Positions 50,985 to 60,258 of a stretch of 64,000 nt of DNA are shown one piece after another. The stretch covers positions 1,488,001-1,552,000 of the forward strand of contig NZ_CP021361.1 in assembly GCF_002157145.1 (NCBI RefSeq). Reading direction: 5' to 3'. This DNA comes from Acidovorax carolinensis. Lineage in GTDB: Bacteria > Pseudomonadota > Gammaproteobacteria > Burkholderiales > Burkholderiaceae_C. Position numbers and translations under genes: made by a program. Every line of letters starts with the position of its first letter. Within the stretch, counting starts at the first letter, position 1. The notes under the pieces are model-generated. The model ran no database searches, was not told the origin of the DNA, and was given only the letters and a program-made list of their open reading frames with translations.

Positions 50985-52595
50985 TCAGTGCGTGTGTTCG
51001 GCAGATCCCTTGCCGAGCTCGGATTTCACGACGAAGCTCCCCGATGAGGCGTAGGGCATGCCGGCCTTGAGGCCCTGAAGGACCTCGACCCGCTTGCCGT
51101 CGCTGCGACCAAGTTTCACTGGCTGGGTAATGAAGCCGCCGTTGACCTTGAGGAAGACAACGGGCTTGTCTCCAACGTTCTGCACGGCGTCAGCCGAGAT
51201 CGTCACGGGCGCCGCCGTTTCTTCGGACACAACTTCAACGTTCACGAACAGGCCGGGTCGCCAAGCGCCCTTGGGATTTTCAAGAACCACGCGGGCTTTT
51301 GCTGTGCGGGTTTGCTCGCCGATCAGCGCCCCCACAAATGCGACGGTGCCAGTGGCGGAGGCGTCAAACGCCGTGGCCTTGATGGTGACCTTCTCGCCCA
51401 CCCGCACCGACGGCAGGTCTTTTGCCGGAACGTTGATCTCCGCCCAGACCTGGGTGAGGTCCGAGATGGTGAACACGGCTGCATCTTCCTTCACGGCTTC
51501 GCCGAGACTCAGGTGCTTCTCGATGACGATGCCGTTGAAAGGTGCCCGCAGTTCGATGCGATTCAAACCGGACATCGACGAGGTGGACAGGCCCAGTGCA
51601 CTCAGTTTCTGATTGGCGTTAGCCACAGCCACCTCCGCTTCGCTCAAGGCCTGCTTGGCCTGCAGATAGTCCTGCTCAGCCGAGACCTTCTGCTCCCACA
51701 GCTTCTTCTCCCGCTCGTAAGTGGTCTTGGCCAGCGCCAATCGCTTTTGAGCGGTCTGCAACTCGCTGCGCTGCTCTGAGGCGGTCGGGCTTGCAATGGC
51801 GGCCAGCACCTGCCCTTTCTTGACGACTTGGCCAAGGTTGGCGCTGACACTTTCCACCACTCCCGCAAGACGGGGGACAACGTGCGAAGTGCGGTCTTCG
51901 TTCAGCCGGATCTCGCCGGGCAAAAGCAGTGCCGTCTTGATGTTGGCTGCCGACGCGGTGTCCACACTGATCGATGCCGCCTTTATCTGGGCATCGGTCA
52001 GTTCGATCTTTCCTTCTTCCTTGCTCATCACGAACATGAAGGGCTCGGTGGTAGTCTGCGCAATGATCTCGATGTCGAACGCATGGGGTTCGGCAACGAT
52101 CTCGCGACTGACCAGGTTGTCTTTTTCCGCAGCAAATGTCAGCTTTTGCTTTTCGTCCGTCGGGCGGGTCACTGTTGCCGTGACCGTTGCCGCGTTCAGG
52201 GTTAGCGCCTTGTCTTTGTCGAACAGCCAGATCCGCAGCCTAGGCTCGCCGCCGTCCTCTGAAAGCAGTGCCTCCAAGCTGAAATCCCCCTCTTTGAAGA
52301 CGGTGCCGCCGTGGGCGCCCTTGGCTTCGCTCTTTTCGTGGTGTTCGCCGTCAGCATGGCCCTTGTCATCGTCGTGGCCCTTTTCACCGCCTTGGCCATG
52401 GTGCTCTCCGTCACCATGCCCCTTGGCCTCGGTGTGGCCTCCGTGACCGTGGCCATCGCCCTCGGCGGCCGCCGCTTTCGGCTTGCCTCCGCCCTGCAAG
52501 ATGAAGGCTCCTGCCCCGACTCCCAATGCCAGGACGACGGCAATGGCGATCAAGTGCTTTTTGCTGATGGTGGATTTGATGGTGTTCATGGTCAT
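50985..52595 (-). CDS. czcB: CzcB-type membrane fusion protein with His-rich N-terminus
   Basis: A 536-residue periplasmic adaptor: membrane anchor (about 11-32), a His/Gly/Glu-rich metal-binding stretch (about 40-93), an extra beta domain (about 95-185), then the adaptor core with barrel-sandwich and alpha-hairpin parts (QRSELQTAQKRLALAKTTYE; EAEVAVANANQKLSALGLS) and a C-terminal beta-barrel. It ends SAEHTH. The His cluster could bind Zn before hand-over to CzcA. It is 2 bp downstream of czcC. Confidence 0.94.
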   Translation of the reverse strand: MTMNTIKSTISKKHLIAIAVVLALGVGAGAFILQGGGKPKAAAAEGDGHGHGGHTEAKGHGDGEHHGQGGEKGHDDDKGHADGEHHEKSEAKGAHGGTVFKEGDFSLEALLSEDGGEPRLRIWLFDKDKALTLNAATVTATVTRPTDEKQKLTFAAEKDNLVSREIVAEPHAFDIEIIAQTTTEPFMFVMSKEEGKIELTDAQIKAASISVDTASAANIKTALLLPGEIRLNEDRTSHVVPRLAGVVESVSANLGQVVKKGQVLAAIASPTASEQRSELQTAQKRLALAKTTYEREKKLWEQKVSAEQDYLQAKQALSEAEVAVANANQKLSALGLSTSSMSGLNRIELRAPFNGIVIEKHLSLGEAVKEDAAVFTISDLTQVWAEINVPAKDLPSVRVGEKVTIKATAFDASATGTVAFVGALIGEQTRTAKARVVLENPKGAWRPGLFVNVEVVSEETAAPVTISADAVQNVGDKPVVFLKVNGGFITQPVKLGRSDGKRVEVLQGLKAGMPYASSGSFVVKSELGKGSAEHTH

Positions 52596-52597
52596 TC

Positions 52598-53953
52598 TCA
52601 GTTCTGCGGTGCGGTCAGGCGGGGGGCGTGGGGGCCGCCGAGCAGGCGATCAACATCGGCTGCTGCACGATGTGCCTCGCCAAGTGCTTTGAGATATTGG
52701 GATTTGGCGGTGAAGTAGGTGCGCTGCGCATCGAGCACCTCCAGGAAATTGAACTTGCCGTTCTCAAAGCCAATGGTGGCTGCGTCATAAGCGGACTTCG
52801 CCCCCGGAAGCACGTCCTGCTGCAGAGACTGGATCTCCGCTGCGATTGTCGTAAGTCGCTCCCAGGCCTGCGCCACTTCGCTGTGCAGGCGCACGGTGGC
52901 CCCCTGCAACTCGTCTCGGGCCTTGTCCTCCAGCTTCAGTGCTTCGAGGAGATTGCCTTGGTTGCGGTCAAACACGGGCAGAGGCACAGAGACACCGAAA
53001 AGAAGGACATTTCGTTGTGTCTCGTTACTGCGCTGCATGCCAACGCTGACGGTGACATCCGGCACTCGCTTGCTTTGTTCCAGGTCGGTCAAGGCCTTGC
53101 GCCGATCCACCTCGATCCTTGCCAGGACAATCGCTGGCGAAGAAGAAATAAGGGACTGAAGATCGGCGAGTTTCGGGACAGGGGGGAGGTTCTCGGCCTT
53201 GCCCCCCAGGAGCGTGAAAGGCGCTTCGATCCTTCCCAATAGCGCGAACAGACGAGATAGGGCCTTGCGTTGTTCGCTCGCGGCCTGGGCGAGCTCGACG
53301 CGAATGCCCGCTTCCTCAACCCGGGCCTTGGACTCTTCGACAGGTGACACTTTGCCGGCGGCCACCCGCTTGGCGACAGTGTCGGTTGAAGACTTGGCCA
53401 GCGCCACGCTGTCCTTGGCGAGCACCAGGCGTTCTTGCGCAGTCAGCACGTCGAAATAGGCGGCAGCCACGTTGGCTCGCAAGGTTGCCTTCAGCTCGTT
53501 GAGCTGGGCTTGCGCCTGCTCGCGCGATTTTTCGGCTGCCTTGGTGCGCGCGGCACGCTTTCCTCCCAATTCCACCGGAAGGTTGAGCTGCCAACTTTGC
53601 GTGCGCGTTTTGGAGCGCGCGTCTTCCAGCGAGTAGGCGAGCTCTGGATTGGGGCGTGCGCGCCCTTGCAGAACTTGCCCCTCGGTTGCCTCCAACTGGC
53701 GCGTAGCCGCTGCCACCTCGGGATTTCCCTCCAAAGCCAATTCGATTGCCTTGGTTAGCGACAGTGGCGTAGCGGATGCTGTTACGGCAGTCTGAAGTGC
53801 TTCCTCGCCACCGACGGGCCGTTGTGACACGCCCTGCGAAAAGGCGCTACTGGAAGCGGCCAGCAATATGGCCGCCGCGCTAGCTGCGAGCCTGACTTTC
53901 TTGTGGCCGCGCCATGCGTCCGGCTTTCTTTGAAGGTAAATACCCTTGAACAT
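52598..53953 (-). CDS. czcC: CzcC-type outer-membrane efflux protein
   Basis: A 451-residue TolC-superfamily channel. From ATG 53953 it has a basic lead and a signal peptide (VRLAASAAAILLAASSSAFS), then two helical repeats containing LALEGNPEVAAATRQLEATE and SYLKALGEAHRAAADVDRLL. The 25 codons further upstream (to 54028) show no signal-like sequence and overlap the region before czcI, so the shorter start is preferred. Forms the outer-membrane part of CzcCBA. Confidence 0.92.
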   Translation of the reverse strand: MFKGIYLQRKPDAWRGHKKVRLAASAAAILLAASSSAFSQGVSQRPVGGEEALQTAVTASATPLSLTKAIELALEGNPEVAAATRQLEATEGQVLQGRARPNPELAYSLEDARSKTRTQSWQLNLPVELGGKRAARTKAAEKSREQAQAQLNELKATLRANVAAAYFDVLTAQERLVLAKDSVALAKSSTDTVAKRVAAGKVSPVEESKARVEEAGIRVELAQAASEQRKALSRLFALLGRIEAPFTLLGGKAENLPPVPKLADLQSLISSSPAIVLARIEVDRRKALTDLEQSKRVPDVTVSVGMQRSNETQRNVLLFGVSVPLPVFDRNQGNLLEALKLEDKARDELQGATVRLHSEVAQAWERLTTIAAEIQSLQQDVLPGAKSAYDAATIGFENGKFNFLEVLDAQRTYFTAKSQYLKALGEAHRAAADVDRLLGGPHAPRLTAPQN

Positions 53954-54110
53954 CCGATTCTCCAGTGATTTCAAAACACGAAGGAATCGGCGGAGTGGCA
54001 ACCGTGCAGCTGCCTGGCAACTCGTCACTCATCACAGCCGCGACACGCGCAACTACATCCGCCGGTGGGGCGGACACGAATGACTGAAGGAAGGAGAGAT
54101 GCCCCGCCGA

Positions 54111-54470
54111 TTAGGCGAGGACGGACCACTGAGGGCGGTCAGGGGGAGTGGGCGTTACAGCAGCCAACCGCTCGTTCGGCTGGGCACCCACACTACTGTC
54201 GTGAGAGGCGCCTTGCTTGGCATAGGAAAAGTTGAGGGCGCCGATGCCGGCGCCATGGCAAACCCAGCAATCGACATCAAACTGGTCGGCGCTTTGCCCA
54301 TTCTTATCTGCTTGATCGATCACGCTCTTGGCCTCATGCTTGTGCTCATGATGCCCCACGTGTTGTGTCTGAGCCGTAGCGCGTTCATGCATGCAATAGG
54401 TAGCAACCGCAGACCAGCTGAACTGGAATGGTAGCAATGCAAGCATAAAAACAGCTATCAAGCGGCGCAT
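54111..54470 (-). CDS. czcI: CzcI-like regulatory periplasmic protein
   Basis: A 119-residue exported protein: MRRLIAVFMLALLPFQFSWS signal, then CMHERATAQTQHVGHHEHKH (His-rich) and CWVCHGAG. In Cupriavidus, CzcI precedes czcCBA and affects its expression. Here too it is the first gene of the czc run, 157 bp before czcC. Cys and His residues could sense Zn in the periplasm. Confidence 0.85.
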   Translation of the reverse strand: MRRLIAVFMLALLPFQFSWSAVATYCMHERATAQTQHVGHHEHKHEAKSVIDQADKNGQSADQFDVDCWVCHGAGIGALNFSYAKQGASHDSSVGAQPNERLAAVTPTPPDRPQWSVLA

Positions 54471-54549
54471 TATTTGAGTCTAGCACGCGACCATGAAGTC
54501 TTCGTGTGGGGTACGGATGGACTCTGGATAGAGGCTATGCATTGAAGAA

Positions 54550-54888
54550 TCAGCCACCCGATCCGTACAGTTCCTGGATACGCTGTTTTTCAGCGGCAGA
54601 CATGTTCAGGTATTCCTGTTGCACCTGCTCACGGGTCTTGGAGGGGCCCGTTGCCTTGACAGGCAGAGCACCGCCGCGCGCGAGGATCGCCAGCGTGCCG
54701 TCCTTACGGGCGACGGCCACCGCCTGAAGCACGTCAGCACGGGACATCGTGCTCTGGAAATGGTCGGGATGGGTGGTAAATCCCACTTCGCCATCTGCGG
54801 GGTGATACAGCGAGGATGCAGATGCCAGGCTTGGAGCCGCGATGGCAAGGGCGATCAGGGAAAGCGTGAGGGGTTTGCGAACAATCAT
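54550..54888 (-). CDS. DUF4148-like small periplasmic protein (divergent member)
   Basis: A 112-residue exported protein (signal to about residue 24). The mature start SSLYHPADGEVGFTTHPDHF keeps the Y-H-P-A-(D/N)-x-E-x-G-x-x-x-H-P-x-H-F pattern of the three copies elsewhere, followed by SRADVLQAVAVARKDGT and SKTREQVQQEYLNMS. It is divergent from czcR, so the shared 157-bp gap may hold a CzcR-controlled promoter. Confidence 0.78.
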   Translation of the reverse strand: MIVRKPLTLSLIALAIAAPSLASASSLYHPADGEVGFTTHPDHFQSTMSRADVLQAVAVARKDGTLAILARGGALPVKATGPSKTREQVQQEYLNMSAAEKQRIQELYGSGG

Positions 54889-55045
54889 GGTTTTGTCTCA
54901 GGGTTCAGGGGAGCCCTTGGCGGCTTGCCTGAGCTATGCCTTGCGACACGGGGTGAACTTTAGAAAACGGCCAGCGACAAGGAGCCAACAGTCAGATGAC
55001 AAATTCGTAATATTCGAATGCCCCGCATGCTTCGAGAATGGCGTC

Positions 55046-55732
55046 ATGAAAATCTTGCTCATTGAAGACGAAGTCAAGCTTGCCGAGTACCTGCGCAAGG
55101 GTCTCGGCGAGGTCGGCTACGTGGTGGACGTGGCCCACAACGGCGTGGATGGCCTACACATAGCCCTCGAAGGCGGGCACGACCTGCTGGTGCTGGACGC
55201 AATGCTCCCAGGGATCGACGGTTTCAGCCTCCTTACCGCTTTTCGCAAATCCCGGCAGACACCCGTTTTGATGTTGACAGCGAGGGTGAGCGTCGAGGAC
55301 CGGGTGCTGGGACTGCAGACAGGTGCTGACGACTATCTGGTCAAGCCCTTCGCGTTTTCCGAACTGAACGCACGCATCCAGGTGCTCCTGAGGCGCACCC
55401 ATGGCGCACGGGATGCGGCAGAACCCACGCAACTGCGCCTTGCCGATCTCGAAGTGGACTTGGTGCGGCGCAAGGCGTTCCGTAGCGGTCAGAAGTTGGA
55501 GCTGACCGCCAAGGAGTTCCTGCTTCTGACGCTGTTCCTGCGAAGGAACGGCGAGGTGCTGTCTCGCACTGAAATTGCCGAGCAGGTGTGGGACATGAAT
55601 TTCGACAGCAACACCAACGTGGTAGAGGTCGCCATCCGGCGCTTGCGCAACAAGATTGACGCGCCCTTCGAGAAGGTACTGCTTCACACAGTTCGGGGTA
55701 TGGGTTACATCATGGAAGAGCGCAACGAATGA
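55046..55732 (+). CDS. czcR: OmpR-family response regulator, CzcR-like
   Basis: A 228-residue regulator: receiver domain with the phosphate-accepting D51 in LLVLDAMLPGIDGF, K in YLVKPFAFSEL, and a winged-helix DNA-binding domain (LTAKEFLLLTLFLRRNGEVLS through HTVRGMGYIME). ATG 55046 (MKILLIEDE); the upstream extension is not domain-like. It would activate czc and probably the divergent DUF4148-like gene in response to CzcS. ATGA overlap with czcS. Confidence 0.93.
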   Translation: MKILLIEDEVKLAEYLRKGLGEVGYVVDVAHNGVDGLHIALEGGHDLLVLDAMLPGIDGFSLLTAFRKSRQTPVLMLTARVSVEDRVLGLQTGADDYLVKPFAFSELNARIQVLLRRTHGARDAAEPTQLRLADLEVDLVRRKAFRSGQKLELTAKEFLLLTLFLRRNGEVLSRTEIAEQVWDMNFDSNTNVVEVAIRRLRNKIDAPFEKVLLHTVRGMGYIMEERNE

Positions 55733-57063
55733 AGGCACTGATCCAACATCGCTCACTGCGCCAGAGGCTGTCGTGGTGGTTGGCGTTGCAAAGCTTTGCA
55801 GGCTTGTGCCTGGTCTGCCTGGCCGTGTATCTGGTGACCGAGTTCAACTTTCGCGATCGGCAAGAGGAAACGTTGGCGCAAAAGGAAAACGTCATTCGGC
55901 ATCTGCTGGCGGATGGTAAAGAGCACAGGAATTCTGAAGACCTCGCTCACAAGCTCGACGATTTCCTGGTGGGGCATGGCGATCTATCGCTTGAAGTGAC
56001 CCAGGCCGATGGGGTCGTGCTCTACGCGCACGCGCGCAACCAGAATGCGAAGACGGTATGGCGCCAACGGCAGTTCGAGGTGGAGCAGGTCGCGGGCTCG
56101 GCCTCGAAGAGTTTGCGCGTCCGGCTGTCGCTGGACATCCAAACCGACAATCAGTTGCTTCACCGGCTCGCAGTCACCCTGCTGGTGGCGGCTATCGGGG
56201 GAGCCGTCGTAGTTTCGCTGGGCGGCTTCTCTCTGGTCAACCTCGGGCTTGCGCCCGTGCGAAGGCTGGCCAGCCAAACGCGCGCACTGTCGGCCGGCAA
56301 CCTGCATCACCGGCTCGATGGGGGTGAGCAACCTCTTGAGCTTGTGCCGCTGATTGACCAGTTCAATGCACTCCTGGCACGCATCGAGAAGGCCTACTCA
56401 CAGATGGAGGGCTTCAATGCAGATGTAGCGCACGAGTTGTGCACGCCACTGGCCACGCTCATTGCCAACAATGAACTGGCGCTAAGGCGCCCTGAACAGA
56501 CGGACATGCGGGAGGTCCTCGCCTCCAACCTGGAGGAACTGCATCGCCTGACCGGCATCGTCAACGACATGCTGTTCCTATCCCAGGCGGATCGGGGCGT
56601 GGGCGCACGCCGCGCTCCCGTAGCGAGCCTTGCAGCGGTGGCTGCAGACGTGCTGGACTACCACGAGGCGGCGCTGGCCGAGGCCAGTCTCACCGCCAAA
56701 GTGGTGGGCGATGCCCATGGCGCCTTTGACGCGCCGCTGTTGCGCCGGGCCCTGTCAAACCTGCTAGGCAACGCCACCCGATACGCAAAAAATGACTCAA
56801 TCGTCCAGATCACCTTCAAGCCCTCTGATGAGGACCGCGTGCTGATCAGTGTCGCTAACTACGGAGATACCATCGATCCAGAGATACTTCCGCACCTGTT
56901 TGATCGATTCTTCCGCGGCGATCCCGCTCGCAGCCATGGGCAAAGCAACCATGGCCTCGGCTTGGCCATCGTTGGCGCGATCGCTCGCATGCACCAGGGT
57001 GAGCCGGTTGCATGGTCAGAGAACGGGGTGACGATTGTCGGGATGGAAATCCGCGCTCTGTAA
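55729..57063 (+). CDS. czcS: Heavy-metal sensor histidine kinase, CzcS-like
   Basis: A 444-residue membrane kinase: helix at about 15-37, periplasmic sensor (about 38-145), second helix (about 150-172), HAMP (about 175-225), H-box with H235 in DVAHELCTPLATLI, N-box NLLGNATRYAKND, and G-boxes DRFFRGDP and GLGLAIVGAIARMH. The H-box has Cys238 where Arg is usual (HELRTPL). Cognate to czcR by overlap. The final 12 residues end shortly after the ATP lid region, normal for this group. Confidence 0.93.
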   Translation: MKALIQHRSLRQRLSWWLALQSFAGLCLVCLAVYLVTEFNFRDRQEETLAQKENVIRHLLADGKEHRNSEDLAHKLDDFLVGHGDLSLEVTQADGVVLYAHARNQNAKTVWRQRQFEVEQVAGSASKSLRVRLSLDIQTDNQLLHRLAVTLLVAAIGGAVVVSLGGFSLVNLGLAPVRRLASQTRALSAGNLHHRLDGGEQPLELVPLIDQFNALLARIEKAYSQMEGFNADVAHELCTPLATLIANNELALRRPEQTDMREVLASNLEELHRLTGIVNDMLFLSQADRGVGARRAPVASLAAVAADVLDYHEAALAEASLTAKVVGDAHGAFDAPLLRRALSNLLGNATRYAKNDSIVQITFKPSDEDRVLISVANYGDTIDPEILPHLFDRFFRGDPARSHGQSNHGLGLAIVGAIARMHQGEPVAWSENGVTIVGMEIRAL

Positions 57064-57411
57064 CGGGCTCTGGTGCCGGTGATCCCACTTACGCATCCAT
57101 GAGCCCGAACTGTGCTTCTTAGGGGGGCCTGGATCGATTTTCTGATTTATGAGTTCGTGTTTTCCGACTGGCTTTTCTGCAATTGGCCGAAGCGACTCCA
57201 TCGCACTTACTCCAATGCAGGATATTTGCCCATGTCTTCATGGTTGGACCTTGTCACCGCGATAAGGTCAAGGTCCGCAAAAGATGACAGAAAAGTCACC
57301 ATGCTGTCCTCGTTCTGTTGGGTCGGGGTTTCTACGATGAACACATCTTCTCATCGCCTGGCAAAGGCATGGGAGATGCAAGTTTTATTGACTTCTATAA
57401 GGACCTTAGCC
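57064..57411. other. Intergenic region with conserved upstream element
   Basis: The first 170 bp show nothing recognisable. From about 57290 the sequence resembles the upstream regions of DUF4148-like copies 1 and 2 (TTCTGTTGGG, CGATGAACACATCT, AGATGCAAGTTTTATTGA), so it probably carries that gene's promoter. Confidence 0.5.
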
Positions 57412-57759
57412 ATGACTCAACATCGCCTCTCCCTTTCTTCCATGATTGCAGCAGTGGCCGCAGTGGTCACTCTGGGTCTACCGGGGATGGCTTCGGCAGC
57501 ATACGAGCATCCTGCCAACAATGAAAAGGGCATCATCGTTCACCCGGAACACTGGAAGAGCGAGAAGACGCGAGAGCAGGTTATCGCGGAAACCAAGGCT
57601 GCCATGCAGCAAGGACGCCTGTCTTATGGCGAGAGCAACTACCCAATGCCTGTGCCTAATGTGGGTCCAGGGAAAACTCGTCAAGAAGTGATCAACGAAA
57701 TGCTGAACGAGTCACCTGCCGAACGCGACGCGCGCCAGCGTCTCTACTACCCGGGTTGA
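57412..57759 (+). CDS. DUF4148-like small periplasmic protein (copy 3)
   Basis: A 115-residue exported protein nearly the same as copies 1 and 2 (MTQHRLSLSSMIAAVAAVVT start; AYEHPANNEKGIIVHPEHWK). One residue shorter in the SNYPMPVPNVGPGKT part. It follows czcS in the same direction by 348 bp. The matching sequence continues after the gene almost to the relaxase stop at 57828. Confidence 0.78.
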   Translation: MTQHRLSLSSMIAAVAAVVTLGLPGMASAAYEHPANNEKGIIVHPEHWKSEKTREQVIAETKAAMQQGRLSYGESNYPMPVPNVGPGKTRQEVINEMLNESPAERDARQRLYYPG

Positions 57760-57760
57760 T

Positions 57761-57777
57761 AGCCCCCAATTGGGGCT
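57761..57777 (+). terminator. Short hairpin after DUF4148-like copy 3
   Basis: AGCCCC-CAATT-GGGGCT directly follows the TGA. No T run follows. It also faces the end of the convergent relaxase gene. Confidence 0.35.
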
Positions 57778-57827
57778 CCAGCAGAGCACGTTGAATCCAT
57801 TCTGTGGGATCGCTGGCGTCGGCCTGA

Positions 57828-59810
57828 CTAACCTCGGGACAGCCCAGGCCGCCGTCCAATTTCCCATGACATCCCGCCGCCGCGCACGATGGCGGAAAGC
57901 TGTTGTCCCAGCCGTTGCTCTATCACTGGCTTCCACGGCACCAGACTGAAGCCCTTGCCGTCGTCCAGCATGGCGTAGCGTCCACTGACGAGCATGACGG
58001 AGCGCCGATAGATCCCAGCCACGCGCTGGCCGTCGACCAGGGGCCGATGCTCCAGCCCGGTTTCGGCGGCAATGTCCTTGGCGGCTTGCGCCAGTTCCCG
58101 GTTGCGCAGCGTGCTCAGCAGGTTGCGCGCCAGGACCACGCGCTGGCCACGCCGCTCGGCCAGCCCCTGTTCGGTCAGGAAGTCGGCACGCTTCTGTAGT
58201 GCCTCCTTGACCTCGCTGCCAAAGCCCAAATCGCCCAGCCCCTTGTCGCCGCCGATCAACTGCTGATCCAGCCAGGTGACCCCAATCACGCGGGCCTGCC
58301 GCTCAATGGGTAGGTGCGATTTCAGCTCCACGGCCACACCGCCCAAGCGTTGCGCATCGTATTGGCGGCCACGTTCGGGCAGGTCGTCGGGCACCTTCCA
58401 CAGCTCCTCGGTCACACGTTCCACGATGCCGGCCCGGCGCAGCGCTTCGAGGCGGCGGACGTGGGCCGCAACGACTTCCTGCGGATCGCGGCCGGCCTGC
58501 ACCTGCCCCTGGGCCACGGCCAGGTGATAGTCGGTGCGGTACAGGCCATCGCTGGTCAGCGCGGCGATATTGCGGTCAGCGGTCCGTACTTCGGCGGAAC
58601 CGCGCACCTCCACCAGCGCGCCGGTCGGATAGTTTGCGGGTTCGTCGCGGGCATTGAGCGCGACATAGTGGGCCTTGCCGTCCGTGCCGTCGATGACCAG
58701 ATAGCCCCGGTCGCGCAACTCGTCGGCCAACCCCTTGGCGGTCACGCGGCCAATGATGCTGCGCCCATCGTCGCCGGGCTCGAACACCGCCAGTTCGCGC
58801 GGCTGCCCGCTCATCGCCCGCTGCATGGTGCGGATGATGTCGCCGCGCTCGCCCAGGGCGCGCAAGGTCTTCTCGGCGTCGGCATGGATGACCCAGGTGC
58901 CAGGCTGCGTCTCGTCGGCCAGGCCCAGCCGCTGCAAGTGTTGCAGGCGGCCGATCAGCAGCAGGCGCTGGCGTCGCAATTTGGGTTCGTTGAAACGTTC
59001 GATCTGCACCCGGCCATCGTCGCCAGTCTCACGTTTCAGTGTGCGATCCAGGCTCGTCCAGCGCTCCTGCTCCACCTCGCGCTGCAGGCTCTGCTGGATC
59101 TCCAGTTCGGTGCGCGGCCCCAGCCATTCGGTCGCCAGTTCGGCGGCCCGATGGCGGAAGCCATCGGCGATGTAGTCGCCCGCGATGATGAGGTCTTTGC
59201 CGGTGTCGTCGCGCCCCCGCACGATCAGGTGGGTGTGCGGGTTGTCGGTGTTCCAGTGATTGACTGCCACCCATTCCAGCCGCGTGCCCAGGTCGGCCTC
59301 CATGCGGCCCATCAGGTGGCGCGTGTACGTCCGAAGATCGTCCAGTTCAGCGCCATCCTCGGGTGAAATGATGAAGCGGAAGTGGTGCCGGTCATCCTGG
59401 CTGCGTTCCTTGAACGCATCCAGATCGGCTTCGTCCGTCTGCGGCCCATAGGTGCGGCCCGGCTCACCATCGCGGCCCGCGCCATCGCGCTCGATGTAGC
59501 GCAGGTGCTTGGCAAGCGATTGCGGGCTGGCCTGGCGCTGGTTGACCAGCAGCGTCTTGATGGTGACGCGCCGGGACAGCTGCGTGAGTTTCGCACCGGC
59601 GAAGCGCGCCGCCGTATGCCCACGCCCCAGGCGCGAGCCGGGGCGCTTTCCGGTGCCGCCAGCCGACGCCGGGCGGCGCACCGAGGACTTGCCGCCGCTG
59701 GTTTTGCCAACCTGCTTGAGCACCTTGGAGACAAAGCTCTGGCCGCGGTTCTTCGGGGCCTTCGGAGGGTTTGGACGGATGCGGAAATCGTCGTCGCGGC
59801 GGTTGCTCAT
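57828..59810 (-). CDS. Relaxase of a Tn4371-like integrative conjugative element (DUF3363 type)
   Basis: A 660-residue relaxase/mobilisation nuclease. The N-terminal 80 residues are Lys/Arg/Ser-rich; the relaxase domain (about 90-260) has the histidine motif VNHWNTDNPHTHLIVRGRD and an upstream HFRFIISPEDG strand; the C-terminal two-thirds is the DUF3363-like part. It would nick oriT and lead the strand during transfer. ATG 59810 begins MSNRRDDDF. It is the last of the leftward backbone genes, next to the metal cargo. Confidence 0.9.
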   Translation of the reverse strand: MSNRRDDDFRIRPNPPKAPKNRGQSFVSKVLKQVGKTSGGKSSVRRPASAGGTGKRPGSRLGRGHTAARFAGAKLTQLSRRVTIKTLLVNQRQASPQSLAKHLRYIERDGAGRDGEPGRTYGPQTDEADLDAFKERSQDDRHHFRFIISPEDGAELDDLRTYTRHLMGRMEADLGTRLEWVAVNHWNTDNPHTHLIVRGRDDTGKDLIIAGDYIADGFRHRAAELATEWLGPRTELEIQQSLQREVEQERWTSLDRTLKRETGDDGRVQIERFNEPKLRRQRLLLIGRLQHLQRLGLADETQPGTWVIHADAEKTLRALGERGDIIRTMQRAMSGQPRELAVFEPGDDGRSIIGRVTAKGLADELRDRGYLVIDGTDGKAHYVALNARDEPANYPTGALVEVRGSAEVRTADRNIAALTSDGLYRTDYHLAVAQGQVQAGRDPQEVVAAHVRRLEALRRAGIVERVTEELWKVPDDLPERGRQYDAQRLGGVAVELKSHLPIERQARVIGVTWLDQQLIGGDKGLGDLGFGSEVKEALQKRADFLTEQGLAERRGQRVVLARNLLSTLRNRELAQAAKDIAAETGLEHRPLVDGQRVAGIYRRSVMLVSGRYAMLDDGKGFSLVPWKPVIEQRLGQQLSAIVRGGGMSWEIGRRPGLSRG

Positions 59811-60258
59811 CGCTGTCTCCCTGGGAAGTCGTGGCGTGTCCGGTCGTGCGAAGTACGCGGACATGCCTGCATTGGCGCGGGCCTCGCGCCCCACGCGGCA
59901 CGGCGGCGAAGCCGCTGTGTGCCGCGCCACCCCCACGTGCAGACTGGCTTTGCGGGCGGCTGGGTGCCGCCCCCTTTTGTCTTGCCTTCCGCCTTTGCCT
60001 CCCGCTTTCGCTCCCGGCAGCGGCGGCCCAGTGGCGCTGCGCTGCTTGCAGCCAGCCCGCCGGTGAACGCGGTCAGGGCCGCAGCCCGGGCGCGTTCAAG
60101 GCAAGACGCCTGCACGGTGGACGGCTGCGCCGGATGCAGCGCGAAGTGCAATGCGAACGCATTTGCACCGCACGCGCGGCGACACGGCAGCAGCCACTGG
60201 AAAGACACGCCTGATGGCACGACAAGATGCACGGCAACGTGCAGCGAATCGGCGGTCA
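59811..60258. other. Gene-free, GC-rich gap; possible oriT region
   Basis: No family-like ORF on either strand. It lies immediately upstream of the relaxase gene, where oriT often is. Near 60206-60222 it holds CACGCCTGATGGCACGA, one base different from the three iteron-like repeats at 62506-62569. Confidence 0.4.

Noticed and set aside
58314..59366. 350-codon plus-strand ORF opposite the relaxase
   Set aside because: Shadow frame; the relaxase strand carries the clear HxDxxxPH-type motif.
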